Of a stretch of DNA of 64,000 bases, positions 18,435-27,294 are shown one piece after another. The stretch's first letter is position 1, and every line of letters begins with the position of its first letter. This DNA comes from JAZKDW01 sp040387375. GTDB taxonomy: Bacteria > Pseudomonadota > Gammaproteobacteria > Burkholderiales > Burkholderiaceae_D. The notes beneath the pieces are model-generated. The model did not search any database. It was given only the letters and a program-made list of their open reading frames with translations, and had not been told where the DNA came from. The position numbers and the translations under genes are program-made. The stretch covers positions 18,076-82,075 of the forward strand of contig JAZKDW010000040.1 in NCBI GenBank assembly GCA_040387375.1. The letters run 5' to 3'.

Positions 18435-18827
18435 TTAATTGCGCATCCAGTCAGCGGTCTGATAGAACGACTCCATCAGGCGCAGCTGCAGCGCTTCCGG
18501 GACACCGGTGTCCTGCATCGCCAGCGCCATGCAGCGCAGCCACTGGTCACGCTCGCCGGATGCAATCGCATACGGCAGATGCCGGGCTCGCAGGCGCGGA
18601 TGGCCGAAGCGTTCAATGTACAGGTTCGGCCCGCCGCTCCAGCCGGACAGGAACCAGAACAGCTTGTCGCGCGAACCATCGAGAGGTGTCGGATGCAGCG
18701 CGCGAATGCCGGCGAATTCCGGCTCAAGGTCCATCAGATCGTAAAAGCGATCCACCAGCGCACGCAGCCTGTCGGCGCCGCCAATGAGATCGTAGGCCGA
18801 GGGCTGTTGGGAGTCTTCTGTAGTCAT
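18435..18827 (-). CDS. group 2 truncated haemoglobin
   Basis: 130 residues. The block WSGGPNLYIERFGHPRLRARHLPYAI is the trHb2 signature, containing the proximal haem histidine and the conserved Trp/Tyr pocket residues. The C-terminal ESFYQTADWMRN is also typical. Family members bind oxygen or NO and are linked to redox stress. It lies 72 bp upstream of rmuC on the same strand. Confidence 0.93.
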   Translation of the reverse strand: MTTEDSQQPSAYDLIGGADRLRALVDRFYDLMDLEPEFAGIRALHPTPLDGSRDKLFWFLSGWSGGPNLYIERFGHPRLRARHLPYAIASGERDQWLRCMALAMQDTGVPEALQLRLMESFYQTADWMRN

Positions 18828-18965
18828 GGAAGATTTGATCGTTTATTGCCTGCCGCGGATGCGTGGATCACGCGTATCAATGTTTCGTTGATGAGCCCGG
18901 TTGACGCCGCTCAAGCAACTCCCATTTTGGATTTCAATCATTAATTTAATGGTTACTATGAATCT

Positions 18966-19026
18966 GGCGCCAATCCTTCTGAAGGAAACCAGCCGCTCAA
19001 ATCTGTGAAAGTTTGAAATTGGCGCC
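18966..19026. promoter_or_regulatory. inverted repeat upstream of the polysaccharide locus
   Basis: GGCGCCAAT (18966-18974) and ATTGGCGCC (19018-19026) are exact inverted copies 43 bp apart, ending 21 bp before the first exopolysaccharide gene. They could be paired operator half-sites or the base of a leader hairpin. The function is unknown. Confidence 0.35.
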
Positions 19027-19047
19027 GCACTCGAGAGTGTAAAGCAT

Positions 19048-20454
19048 ATGCAAGACTTGATTCATAAAAATTCTTCTGGCCTGGAATTTTCAATGCGCGT
19101 GCTGGATGTTCTCGCGATCTGGTTTGCCAGTCAACTCTCCAGCCTGCTGCGCTTTAGCGCGCCGCTGAGCGAGGCGGATCCGATACACACCATTTTGCTC
19201 TATTTCTGCTGCGCGCTGGCCTTCCTGTCGTTCTCCGAATCCGGCATGTACATGTCATGGCGCGGGCGTTCGATGTTGTCCCTGTTTGCCCATCTGACCG
19301 CGGCATGGGGCGCCGTGGTGCTCACCGGCGTGTTCCTCAGCTTCCTGATTCATCACGTTGGCAACCTGTCGCGCTTATGGTTGATCTACTGGTTCGTGCT
19401 CGGCACGATTGCACTGATGTTGTCGAGAATATTCCTCTATTCGGTGCTGCGCTACCTGCGCACACGAGGCATGAACAACAAGCGCGTCATCATCGTCGGT
19501 TACGGGCACACCGGACAGGAAATGCACAAGCGCGCCTCACAGCAAAACTGGACCGGCTATGAAGTGAAGGCAGTGCACGCCTGCGCGGAAAACACCGCCC
19601 ACCTGATTGATCCGGCCATCGAAAAAATCGACACGCTGGAAGAGATTCATGATTACGTCAACCGGAACAGGGTGCATGAAATTTGGATCACGCTGCCGCT
19701 GAGCGAATCGGGGAAACTGCATAAGCTGCAGTACATCTTGCGCAATGCGCTGGTCGATATCCGCTGGATCCCTGACACGCTGAGCATGCATATCCTGAGT
19801 AACAAGGTCATCAACTTCCTCGGACTGCCCGCGGTCGATCTCAATCAGCCCGTCGCCGGCGGGGTAAGCGGCCTGGCCAAGGATTTATTCGACAAGCTAT
19901 TTGCCGCGGCCGTACTTATCCTGCTGCTGCCGCTGTTCCTGTTGATTGCCGTCAGCATCAAGCTCACCTCCCCCGGGCCGGTCCTTTTCATGCAACCGCG
20001 GCTTGGCCTCAACGGCAAGAAATTCAATGTCTGCAAATTCCGCAGCATGCGGGTGCATGACGAGCACGGCACGGTGACGCAGGCAACGCAGGGCGATCCA
20101 CGCGTGACGCCGATCGGGCGCTTCCTGCGCCGCACCAGTCTTGATGAACTGCCGCAGTTCATCAATGTGCTCAAGGGAGACATGTCGGTGGTCGGCCCGC
20201 GGCCGCATGCATTGCAGCATAACGAAATTTACAAGGTCAGGCTGGACATGTACATGCTGCGGCACCGGGTCAAGCCGGGCATCACCGGCTGGGCGCAAAT
20301 CCATGGCTGCCGCGGTGAAACCGACTCTGTGGACAAGATGGCAAAGCGTGTGCAATTCGATTTGCAATACATCCAGAACTGGTCCTTCTGGATGGACGTA
20401 AAAATAATCATATGGACCGCGTTCAAGGGATGGACCGGGAACAATGCCTACTGA
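19048..20454 (+). CDS. undecaprenyl-phosphate glucose phosphotransferase (WcaJ-type initiating enzyme)
   Basis: 468 residues. Four to five membrane helices occupy the first ~150 residues. A CoA-binding-like nucleotide fold follows (IVGYGHTGQEM, about residue 150), then another helix near 285 and the bacterial sugar-transferase domain (FRSMRVHDEHG, RTSLDELPQFINVLKGDMSVVGPRPHA). It loads a hexose-1-phosphate, probably glucose, on undecaprenyl phosphate and so begins the repeat unit. It is the first gene of the plus-strand exopolysaccharide block. Sugar specificity is inferred from family similarity. Confidence 0.93.
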   Translation: MQDLIHKNSSGLEFSMRVLDVLAIWFASQLSSLLRFSAPLSEADPIHTILLYFCCALAFLSFSESGMYMSWRGRSMLSLFAHLTAAWGAVVLTGVFLSFLIHHVGNLSRLWLIYWFVLGTIALMLSRIFLYSVLRYLRTRGMNNKRVIIVGYGHTGQEMHKRASQQNWTGYEVKAVHACAENTAHLIDPAIEKIDTLEEIHDYVNRNRVHEIWITLPLSESGKLHKLQYILRNALVDIRWIPDTLSMHILSNKVINFLGLPAVDLNQPVAGGVSGLAKDLFDKLFAAAVLILLLPLFLLIAVSIKLTSPGPVLFMQPRLGLNGKKFNVCKFRSMRVHDEHGTVTQATQGDPRVTPIGRFLRRTSLDELPQFINVLKGDMSVVGPRPHALQHNEIYKVRLDMYMLRHRVKPGITGWAQIHGCRGETDSVDKMAKRVQFDLQYIQNWSFWMDVKIIIWTAFKGWTGNNAY

Positions 20455-20492
20455 ACCGCCACCTCGCCGCAACCTGATGCTCCCTTGTGCGC

Positions 20493-20519
20493 ATGCCGCA
20501 TTTTAGTCCGGCATTTTTT
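20493..20519 (+). terminator. possible terminator or attenuator between the first two polysaccharide genes
   Basis: ATGCCG pairs with CGGCAT around a 10-base loop and is followed at once by six T residues. It lies 38 bp after the WcaJ-type gene and before manC on the same strand, so it may partly end transcription inside the locus. The stem is short, hence modest confidence. Confidence 0.45.
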
Positions 20520-20541
20520 CAATCCTCCCTTCTGGAAATGC

Positions 20542-21969
20542 ATGACGATGAACGTATCTCCCCTGATTCCTGTCATTCTTTGCGGCGGCTCCGGCACCCG
20601 GCTTTGGCCGCTGTCTCGTGACAGTTATCCCAAACAGTTTTTACGTTTGCTCGGCCGGGAGAGTCTGCTGCAGCAAACCTTAAAACGCCTGCGCACGATA
20701 GAAGGCATGGCCGCGCCACTGCTGGTATGTAATGAATCCTCGCGTTTCGTCGCGGCGGAACAGTTGCGCGAGATTGGCATCGAGGATGCCCGGCTACTGC
20801 TGGAACCGGTACGCCGCAATACCGCTCCGGCTATCGCCGCGGCCGCGCTGCATGCAATGGCCGGCAATCAGGATCCCTTGCTGCTGGTCCTGCCTTCCGA
20901 TCATGTGATCAGGAATGACAGCGCTTTTCGCCGTGCGGTCGGCATTGCCAGGCTGGCAGCCGAGCGCGGCGACCTGGTGACATTCGGCATCAAGCCGCAA
21001 GGTCCGGAAACAGCCTATGGTTATATTCGCGCAGCCAGCGCCGAAACGGACTCGGCGCAACCCGTGCTGGAATTCGTCGAGAAGCCGAATCTGGCCACTG
21101 CCGCACAATACATCACCAGCAAGAATTATTACTGGAACAGCGGCATGTTCCTGTTCCGGGCCAGCCGTTATCTGCACGAACTGGAGCGCTTTCATCCGGA
21201 GATTGTCAGCGCCTGCCGCGCGGCCGCCGCACTGGCCAGCAAAGACAATGATTTCATCAGGCTGGACAGCGCCTCCTACGCCGCCAGCACCGATATCGCG
21301 ATCGATTATGCGGTGATGGAGCACACCGGCCGCGCATCGATGGTCGCGCTGGACGCGGGCTGGAGCGATATCGGATCGTGGGCATCGGTATGGGAAGCGG
21401 CCGAACGGGACGACGCCAATAACGCGACCCAGGGCGACGTGCTGCTGCAGGATTGCGTGGACTGCATGGTCCATGGCACCACCCGGCTGGTGACGGCAGT
21501 CGGCATGCGCAATACCGTGATCGTCGAAACCGCGGACGCGCTGCTCATCATGGACACCGGGCACGCGCAGGATGCCAAAGTGCTGGTGGAAAAACTGCTC
21601 GCCACGCAGCGCCCGGAAGCGACCAGGCACCGCCAGATATTTCGTCCGTGGGGGTCCTACGACTCGATCGAAACCGGCCAGCGTTTTCATGTAAAGCGCA
21701 TCACCGTGAAGCAAGGCGCAAAACTGTCGGTGCAACTGCATCACCACCGCGCCGAACATTGGGTGGTGGTGTCAGGCACCGCAAGAATCACCAATGGCGA
21801 CAGGGAATACCTGTTGACGGAAAACCAGTCGACCTATATTCCGGTAGGCGTTGTGCATTCGGTGGAGAACCCGGGAAAGATACCGCTCGAGCTGATTGAA
21901 ATACAGTCGGGCGGTTATCTGGGAGAGGATGACATCGTCCGTCTCGAGGATCGTTATGGGCGGGCTTGA
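20542..21969 (+). CDS. manC: mannose-1-phosphate guanylyltransferase / mannose-6-phosphate isomerase
   Basis: 475 residues from ATG 20542, just after CTGGAAA. The N-terminal nucleotidyltransferase shows LCGGSGTRLWPLSRDSYPKQF. The C-terminal cupin (from RPWGSYDSIETGQRFHVKRI to SVENPGK) is the isomerase/epimerase-type domain with the HHHRAEHW metal site. The enzyme makes GDP-mannose, which Gmd and Fcl downstream turn into GDP-L-fucose. No phosphomannomutase gene is in the window. Its end overlaps the VanZ-like gene by 14 bp. Confidence 0.95.
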   Translation: MTMNVSPLIPVILCGGSGTRLWPLSRDSYPKQFLRLLGRESLLQQTLKRLRTIEGMAAPLLVCNESSRFVAAEQLREIGIEDARLLLEPVRRNTAPAIAAAALHAMAGNQDPLLLVLPSDHVIRNDSAFRRAVGIARLAAERGDLVTFGIKPQGPETAYGYIRAASAETDSAQPVLEFVEKPNLATAAQYITSKNYYWNSGMFLFRASRYLHELERFHPEIVSACRAAAALASKDNDFIRLDSASYAASTDIAIDYAVMEHTGRASMVALDAGWSDIGSWASVWEAAERDDANNATQGDVLLQDCVDCMVHGTTRLVTAVGMRNTVIVETADALLIMDTGHAQDAKVLVEKLLATQRPEATRHRQIFRPWGSYDSIETGQRFHVKRITVKQGAKLSVQLHHHRAEHWVVVSGTARITNGDREYLLTENQSTYIPVGVVHSVENPGKIPLELIEIQSGGYLGEDDIVRLEDRYGRA

Positions 21970-22381
21970 AACCGGGCCAGGGAACTGGCGGATGGCAGCC
22001 TGCCTTTTTTTTGCGCTGATGCTCGCGATCGGCGCCATTCCCGGTGAAGCCGCGATGCTGTCGGCGAAAATCGATGACAAGCTGCTGCATTTTTGCGCCT
22101 ACGGATTGTTAAGCGCCCTGGTGTTCAACGGCCTGACTGTCAGCGCACCCGCGCGAGCGCTGCGGACGCTGCTGTTGATTGCCGCACTTGGCGCACTGGA
22201 TGAAATCATCCAGAGTTTCATTCCTTACCGGCGCGCCGGAATCCTTGACTGGCTGGTCGACATCCTGGCCGCGTGCTGTTCCGTTGCGTTCCTGCTCGCA
22301 GTACGCGCCTTGCATGACAGACGCAAGGCGGCAAGGACGGCGAACTCTCCGGCCTCTGCGCAGGTCGAAGGCAATGGGTAG
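21956..22381 (+). CDS. VanZ-like small membrane protein
   Basis: 141 residues from ATG 21956, which has GAGGA five bases upstream and overlaps the end of manC. Four membrane helices are evident. KIDDKLLHFCAYGLLSALVF and ALDEIIQSFIPYRRAGILDWLVDILA are the VanZ-like signature (K.xHF.xY / DE.xQ...R..D..D). VanZ-like proteins often occur in polysaccharide clusters, but their biochemical role is unclear. It is co-translated with manC. Confidence 0.85.
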   Translation: MGGLETGPGNWRMAACLFFALMLAIGAIPGEAAMLSAKIDDKLLHFCAYGLLSALVFNGLTVSAPARALRTLLLIAALGALDEIIQSFIPYRRAGILDWLVDILAACCSVAFLLAVRALHDRRKAARTANSPASAQVEGNG

Positions 22382-22443
22382 TCAGGCCATATGGTCCGGC
22401 CGCTCGTTCCTTTTGAATTTTTCCGAAAGCAGCCATCAACATC

Positions 22444-23385
22444 ATGCATAAAAAAATTACCAAAGCCGTATTTCCCGTCGCCGGACTCGGCACCCGGTTT
22501 TTGCCTGCGACCAAGGCCAGTCCCAAGGAAATGCTGCCGATCGTGGACAAGCCGCTGATCCAGTACGCAGTCGAAGAAGCCATTGCCGCCGGCATTACCG
22601 AAATGATTTTTGTAACGGGCCGCAACAAGCGTGCGATTGAAGACCATTTCGACAAAGCCTACGAACTGGAGGCCGAACTCGCCGCCCGCGACAAACAGTC
22701 GCTGCTGGAAGTCTTGCACAACATCAAACCCGACAATGTGCAATGTTTTTACGTGCGGCAGGCCGAAGCGCTCGGACTGGGCCACGCCGTACTGTGTGCG
22801 GAACGCATGGTGCAGGATGAGCCGTTCGCCGTCATCCTGGCCGACGACCTGCTCGACAGCACCATCCCCGTCATGCAGCAAATGACGGCGCTGCATTCGC
22901 ATTACGGCAGCAGCATCATCGGCGTGGAAAACATTCTCCCTGAAAAAAGCCGGTCCTACGGAGTGGTCGCCGGCACCGCATTCGGCGAACGCCTGCTGAA
23001 GCTGCATGGCATCGTGGAAAAACCGGCGCCGGAAGACGCGCCATCCAATATGGGAGTGGTCGGCCGGTACATCCTGACGTCATCGATTTTCAGGCACTTG
23101 CGCAACCTGCAGCCGGGCGCGGGCGGCGAACTGCAATTGACCGACGGCATCGCCGCCCTGCTGGAACAGGAGGCCGTGCTGTCGTACCAGTTCGAGGGCA
23201 CGCGCTTCGACTGCGGCAGCAAGCAGGGATACCTGCAGGCCACCGTCCAGTTCGCTCTCAAACATGCGGAAGTCAAGGAAGAGTTCCACACCTTCCTGCA
23301 CGATATCACCTGCGGTCAGGCGCAGCGGAACAACAGCACGCCACTGCACGCGTTGAGTGCGGTCCCCGCGGTAGTCACGATCTGA
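22444..23385 (+). CDS. galU: UTP-glucose-1-phosphate uridylyltransferase GalU
   Basis: 313 residues. VFPVAGLGTRFLPATKASPKEMLPIVDKPLIQYAVEEA is the GalU N-terminus, and FVTGRNKRAIEDHFD and GSKQGYLQATVQFAL are further family blocks. It makes UDP-glucose for the polymer. It is slightly longer than the usual ~290 residues because of a C-terminal tail (CGQAQRNNSTPLHALS...) with no visible role. An intrinsic terminator follows, so gmd downstream starts a new transcript. Confidence 0.96.
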   Translation: MHKKITKAVFPVAGLGTRFLPATKASPKEMLPIVDKPLIQYAVEEAIAAGITEMIFVTGRNKRAIEDHFDKAYELEAELAARDKQSLLEVLHNIKPDNVQCFYVRQAEALGLGHAVLCAERMVQDEPFAVILADDLLDSTIPVMQQMTALHSHYGSSIIGVENILPEKSRSYGVVAGTAFGERLLKLHGIVEKPAPEDAPSNMGVVGRYILTSSIFRHLRNLQPGAGGELQLTDGIAALLEQEAVLSYQFEGTRFDCGSKQGYLQATVQFALKHAEVKEEFHTFLHDITCGQAQRNNSTPLHALSAVPAVVTI

Positions 23386-23405
23386 CGCGGTCAGCCTGAC
23401 GCGGT

Positions 23406-23430
23406 CAGCCTGACGCGGGCTGCTTTTTTT
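23406..23430 (+). terminator. intrinsic terminator after galU, preceded by a tandem repeat
   Basis: CAGCC pairs with GGCTG around a TGACGCG loop, followed by CTTTTTTT. The hairpin uses the third copy of a TGACGCGGTCAGCC unit repeated in tandem from 23383, so alternative pairings between copies are possible. The remaining 240 bp before gmd hold no gene and presumably its promoter; GCCTATAT occurs twice near 23515-23532. Confidence 0.65.
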
Positions 23431-23671
23431 ACCGGCCCGGCTGCCGCACAGCGACAGTCGGGACGTCCTTCATTTGCAAATCCATCACCTGACGGCAAAA
23501 ACTGTCTCGCTCATGCCTATATTTTGCCTATATCCCGTCCTGCTCAGAGCAATCCACCCGCTGGCGTGACGAAGGTCAAACCGGTGTGCCGGCCGCCACG
23601 CGACAATGAATATTTACGGGCCAGGTATCCGGCCAGCCCCGTTTCCATCAATGAAGCTCAAGGATTGACAC

Positions 23672-24838
23672 ATGACGAGAGAACAGCGCGTAACTGCCGA
23701 TATCATCAGCCACACGCACCAGAGCAATCCTAAAGTTGCCCTGATCACCGGCGTCACCGGCCAGGATGGCGCATATTTGTCCGAGCTGATGCTCGGCAAA
23801 GGTTACATCGTGCACGGCATCAAGCGTCGTTCTTCACAACTCAACACAGCACGCATTGATCATCTTTATCAGGATCCGCACGAAGAACAGCGCCGCTTCA
23901 TCCTGCATCATGGCGACATGACCGACAGTTCATCGCTGGTGCGTTTGATCCAGCAGATTCAGCCGGATGAAATTTACAATCTTGCCGCACAAAGCCACGT
24001 CGCGGTCTCGTTTGAAGAACCGGAATACACAGCCAATTCGGATGCCCTGGGACCGATGCGCGTGCTGGAAGCGATCCGCATTCTCGGCCTGGCGAAGAAG
24101 ACGCGCTTCTACCAGGCGTCCACCTCGGAATTGTATGGCAAGGTGCAGGAAACACCGCAATCCGAAACAACGCCGTTTTATCCGCGCAGTCCGTATGCCG
24201 TGGCCAAGTTGTACGCGTACTGGATCACCGTCAACTATCGCGAGGCTTATGGCATGTATGCGTGCAACGGCATCCTGTTCAATCATGAATCGCCGCTACG
24301 TGGCGAAACCTTTGTCACGCGCAAAATTACGCGCGCGCTGGCGCGGGTTGCCCTCGGGGTGCAGGACTGCCTCCATCTGGGCAACCTCGACGCCCTGCGC
24401 GACTGGGGCCATGCCCGCGACTACGTTGAAATGCAATGGCTGATGCTGCAACAGGACGTGCCGGAAGATTTTGTCATCGCCACCGGCATCCAGTACAGCG
24501 TGCGTGATTTTGTCAACACCGCAGCCGCCGAACTGGGCATGACGATCGCCTGGCACGGCACCGGCGTTGCCGAAACCGGTACCGTCGAACATCCCGGCAT
24601 GCACGAAGGCATACGGCCCGGCCAGGTAATCGTACGAGTGGACCCGCGCTACTTCCGGCCGACCGAAGTGGAGACCCTGCTCGGCAACGCCAGCAAGGCG
24701 CACCGCAAGCTGGGGTGGAGACCGGCAACCACGTTCGCCGAGCTGGTCCGGGAAATGATGCAGGCCGACCTGAACGACTGCCGCAAATATGCGCTGGTCC
24801 GCAAAAACGGTTTTGTCGCGCACGCCCACAACGAGTAG
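23672..24838 (+). CDS. gmd: GDP-mannose 4,6-dehydratase
   Basis: 388 residues. ALITGVTGQDGAYLSELML is the NAD(P)-binding start of Gmd. The extended short-chain-dehydrogenase active site is Thr151 (STSELYG), Tyr175 and Lys179 (YAVAK). FNHESPLRGETFVTRKIT is diagnostic for Gmd. It makes GDP-4-keto-6-deoxymannose, used by the Fcl encoded next. The start has AAGGA seven bases upstream. About 20 residues precede the conserved core. Confidence 0.97.
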   Translation: MTREQRVTADIISHTHQSNPKVALITGVTGQDGAYLSELMLGKGYIVHGIKRRSSQLNTARIDHLYQDPHEEQRRFILHHGDMTDSSSLVRLIQQIQPDEIYNLAAQSHVAVSFEEPEYTANSDALGPMRVLEAIRILGLAKKTRFYQASTSELYGKVQETPQSETTPFYPRSPYAVAKLYAYWITVNYREAYGMYACNGILFNHESPLRGETFVTRKITRALARVALGVQDCLHLGNLDALRDWGHARDYVEMQWLMLQQDVPEDFVIATGIQYSVRDFVNTAAAELGMTIAWHGTGVAETGTVEHPGMHEGIRPGQVIVRVDPRYFRPTEVETLLGNASKAHRKLGWRPATTFAELVREMMQADLNDCRKYALVRKNGFVAHAHNE

Positions 24839-24913
24839 GGCATGCGGTAGAAGGGAGAGATTGAACCGGCATGCGGCCGCAGAGCACAGCCAGTTATTGA
24901 CAAGACTGACATC

Positions 24914-25909
24914 ATGCAGCAGCCAAATGGCAACACGCCAAAGCGTATTTTTGTCGCCGGGCACCGGGGCATGGTTGGCTCGGCAATCGTCCGGGCACTG
25001 ATGCGGCGTAACTGCCGCAAGCTCGTCACCCGCACGCATGCGCAGCTCGACCTGACCGACCAGGCGCAGGTCCGGTCGTTCTTCGCCGCCGAAAAAATCG
25101 ACGAAGTCTATCTGGCCGCCGCGCGCGTCGGCGGCATCCACGCCAACAGCACATACCCGGCGGAATTCATTTACCAGAACATGATGATGGAAGCCAACGT
25201 CATCCATCAGGCCTGGTCCCATGGCGTAAAAAAATTGCTGTTTCTCGGATCGTCCTGCATTTATCCGCGGCTCGCGCCCCAGCCGATCACGGAAAATGCG
25301 CTGCTGGGCGGACCGCTGGAACCCACCAATGAACCGTACGCAATCGCCAAGATTGCCGGCATCAAGCTGTGCGAAAGTTATAACCGCCAGTACGGCACCG
25401 ACTACCGAAGTGTCATGCCGACCAACCTGTACGGCCCCGGCGACAACTACCACCCGGAAAACAGTCACGTGATGCCGGCCATGATCCGGCGCTTCCATGA
25501 GGCCCGCCTGGGGGGCGCCGGCAAGGTGAAGATCTGGGGGTCCGGCACGCCGCGCCGCGAATTCCTGCATGTCGACGACATGGCGGAGGCCAGCCTGCAC
25601 GTAATGGATCTGGATCCCGATGTTTACCGCGCGATGACCACACCAATGCTGTCACATATCAATGTCGGCGCCGGCGAAGAAATCACAATACGGGAGGTGG
25701 CTGAACTGATCCGCGAAGTGGTCGGCTACGAAGGACAGATCGAGTTCGATGCGGGCAAGCCGGATGGAAGCCCGCGCAAACTGATGGATAGCGCCCTCCT
25801 GAACGGTTTGGGATGGCACCCGAAAATACGCTTACGCGATGGCATCGCCGATACCTACGCCCATTTTCAGGTGGAGCATGCCGCCGCTTCGCCGGACCTG
25901 CCGCCATGA
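24914..25909 (+). CDS. fcl: GDP-L-fucose synthase
   Basis: 331 residues. FVAGHRGMVGSAIVRAL binds NADP, GSSCIYP carries the active-site Ser and Cys, and Tyr142 and Lys146 (YAIAK) complete the site. ARVGGIHANSTYPAEF is characteristic of Fcl. It epimerises and reduces the Gmd product to GDP-L-fucose, so the polymer very likely contains L-fucose or a close derivative. Its stop overlaps the next start (ATGA). Confidence 0.97.
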   Translation: MQQPNGNTPKRIFVAGHRGMVGSAIVRALMRRNCRKLVTRTHAQLDLTDQAQVRSFFAAEKIDEVYLAAARVGGIHANSTYPAEFIYQNMMMEANVIHQAWSHGVKKLLFLGSSCIYPRLAPQPITENALLGGPLEPTNEPYAIAKIAGIKLCESYNRQYGTDYRSVMPTNLYGPGDNYHPENSHVMPAMIRRFHEARLGGAGKVKIWGSGTPRREFLHVDDMAEASLHVMDLDPDVYRAMTTPMLSHINVGAGEEITIREVAELIREVVGYEGQIEFDAGKPDGSPRKLMDSALLNGLGWHPKIRLRDGIADTYAHFQVEHAAASPDLPP

Positions 25910-27294
25910 CACCTCTTGCTACGCTTGGTACTTTTACGCTGTCCCTGCTGCTGGTGCCGCTGCTGTTCGCCGTCAGCCTGAAGGCGCCGAAGCTGATCGT
26001 GCTGGCCTTCATTGCCGTTCTTTTTCTTTTCTCCTCCTCCACCTGGGGGCAGATGGAAGCGGAGAACACGGTCTATGCGCGCGGCACCGGCATATTCTAT
26101 TTCTCCTTGCTGAATCTGTTGCTGCTGATTGCCGGCGCGGCAGCGCTAGTCAGGAAGCTGGCCAATCCGAACAACCCGTACCTGGCCGCGCCGCTGTTCC
26201 CTTATTTTCTAGCCTTCCTTTTCCTGCTCGCGTCGCACATCGTCATTGGCCTGATGTCGGGCATCGATCTGATGGACATATTGAGCTATACCGGCATCAT
26301 CAATATTTTCAACATGCTGATTTTCATGTATCTGGTGATGATGGCTTTCAGCCACGAAGAAGATAAAAATAACCTGCTGCTTGCCATAATTGTCCTCGCC
26401 GCATGCCGCTCGCTGTTCGGCCTGGTCCGGTTTTTCTGGTTTGACGGCGACAGCGCCAATCCGTACCGGAATTTCGAACAGCTGGATATCAAGATCTTCT
26501 TTTTCGACATTGCCGACAACTTCGTCGCCAGCCTCGGCGCGTTCTGCGCCGCCTGGTGGCTGACCACGCCGGGGATGAAGCTGAGCCTGCTGAAGCGGCT
26601 GTCGCTTCTGCTGTTCCTGGCGCTGGAAATCGCCGCCGTCGCGCTGTCGTTCCGCCGCACGTCCCTCGTTGGCCTCGGCCTGATGTTCTGTCTGCTGCTG
26701 TACCTGCTGCCTGGACGGCGAAAGTTACCCTTCGTCGTGCTGGCGCTGGGTTTGCTGTCAGTCGCCGCGATGGTATTTTTCCAGCAGCGCCTGCAGTTCC
26801 AGGACAGCGGCGACATCCTGTCATCCCTGCTGTATGACGTCGCGCCGTCACAGGGGGGAAGCAGTGGCCGCTTTTATGAATTGTTCGCGGCCGCCAAAAG
26901 CATAGGCGGGAACTGGCTGTTCGGCCTCGGGACCTGGGGCAGTTTCAGCGGCGACCAGGAGATTCTTTCCTATCACTTCGGAAAATTCGATTTCGTCCAT
27001 AGCGGCTTTGGGCATATCGTCCTGAAGACCGGCCTCGCCGGCCTGCTGTTGTTCTGCGCGCTGCTGCTTGCCTACACCGCATTTTATTTCAGGCACCGCG
27101 CCGCCCTCACCGGCAATGCACGGCTCATCGCCGATGCCGGATTTGCAGGCTTCCTGTTCTGGATACCGACACTTCTGGTCGGCACGCCCATCATTGAATT
27201 CAGATCCATGCTGCTGATCGGCCTTACCCTGGCCATGCCTTTTGTCGCGGTCGGCCTGCATAATTACCGGCCCCGATCTCATGCTATTGCGTAA
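25906..27294 (+). CDS. O-antigen ligase/polymerase-type membrane protein (probable Wzy)
   Basis: 462 residues from ATG 25906, coupled to fcl by an ATGA overlap. About 10-12 membrane helices are visible, with a larger periplasmic loop around residues 290-350 (LLYDVAPSQGGSSGRFYELFAAAKSIGG), the usual position of the O-antigen ligase family catalytic loop. Given a flippase gene immediately downstream and no lipid A ligase context, it is most likely the Wzy polymerase that joins repeat units in the periplasm. Sequence conservation in this family is low, so the assignment depends on topology and place. Confidence 0.82.
   Translation: MTPLATLGTFTLSLLLVPLLFAVSLKAPKLIVLAFIAVLFLFSSSTWGQMEAENTVYARGTGIFYFSLLNLLLLIAGAAALVRKLANPNNPYLAAPLFPYFLAFLFLLASHIVIGLMSGIDLMDILSYTGIINIFNMLIFMYLVMMAFSHEEDKNNLLLAIIVLAACRSLFGLVRFFWFDGDSANPYRNFEQLDIKIFFFDIADNFVASLGAFCAAWWLTTPGMKLSLLKRLSLLLFLALEIAAVALSFRRTSLVGLGLMFCLLLYLLPGRRKLPFVVLALGLLSVAAMVFFQQRLQFQDSGDILSSLLYDVAPSQGGSSGRFYELFAAAKSIGGNWLFGLGTWGSFSGDQEILSYHFGKFDFVHSGFGHIVLKTGLAGLLLFCALLLAYTAFYFRHRAALTGNARLIADAGFAGFLFWIPTLLVGTPIIEFRSMLLIGLTLAMPFVAVGLHNYRPRSHAIA

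Noticed and set aside
23383..23423. tandem TGACGCGGTCAGCC units considered as a CRISPR-like or operator array
   Set aside because: Only two full copies and one partial, directly adjacent without spacers; better explained as slippage at the galU terminator.
24296..25600. 434-codon open frame on the minus strand
   Set aside because: Opposite gmd and fcl, which are unambiguous; no motif and no ribosome-binding site.
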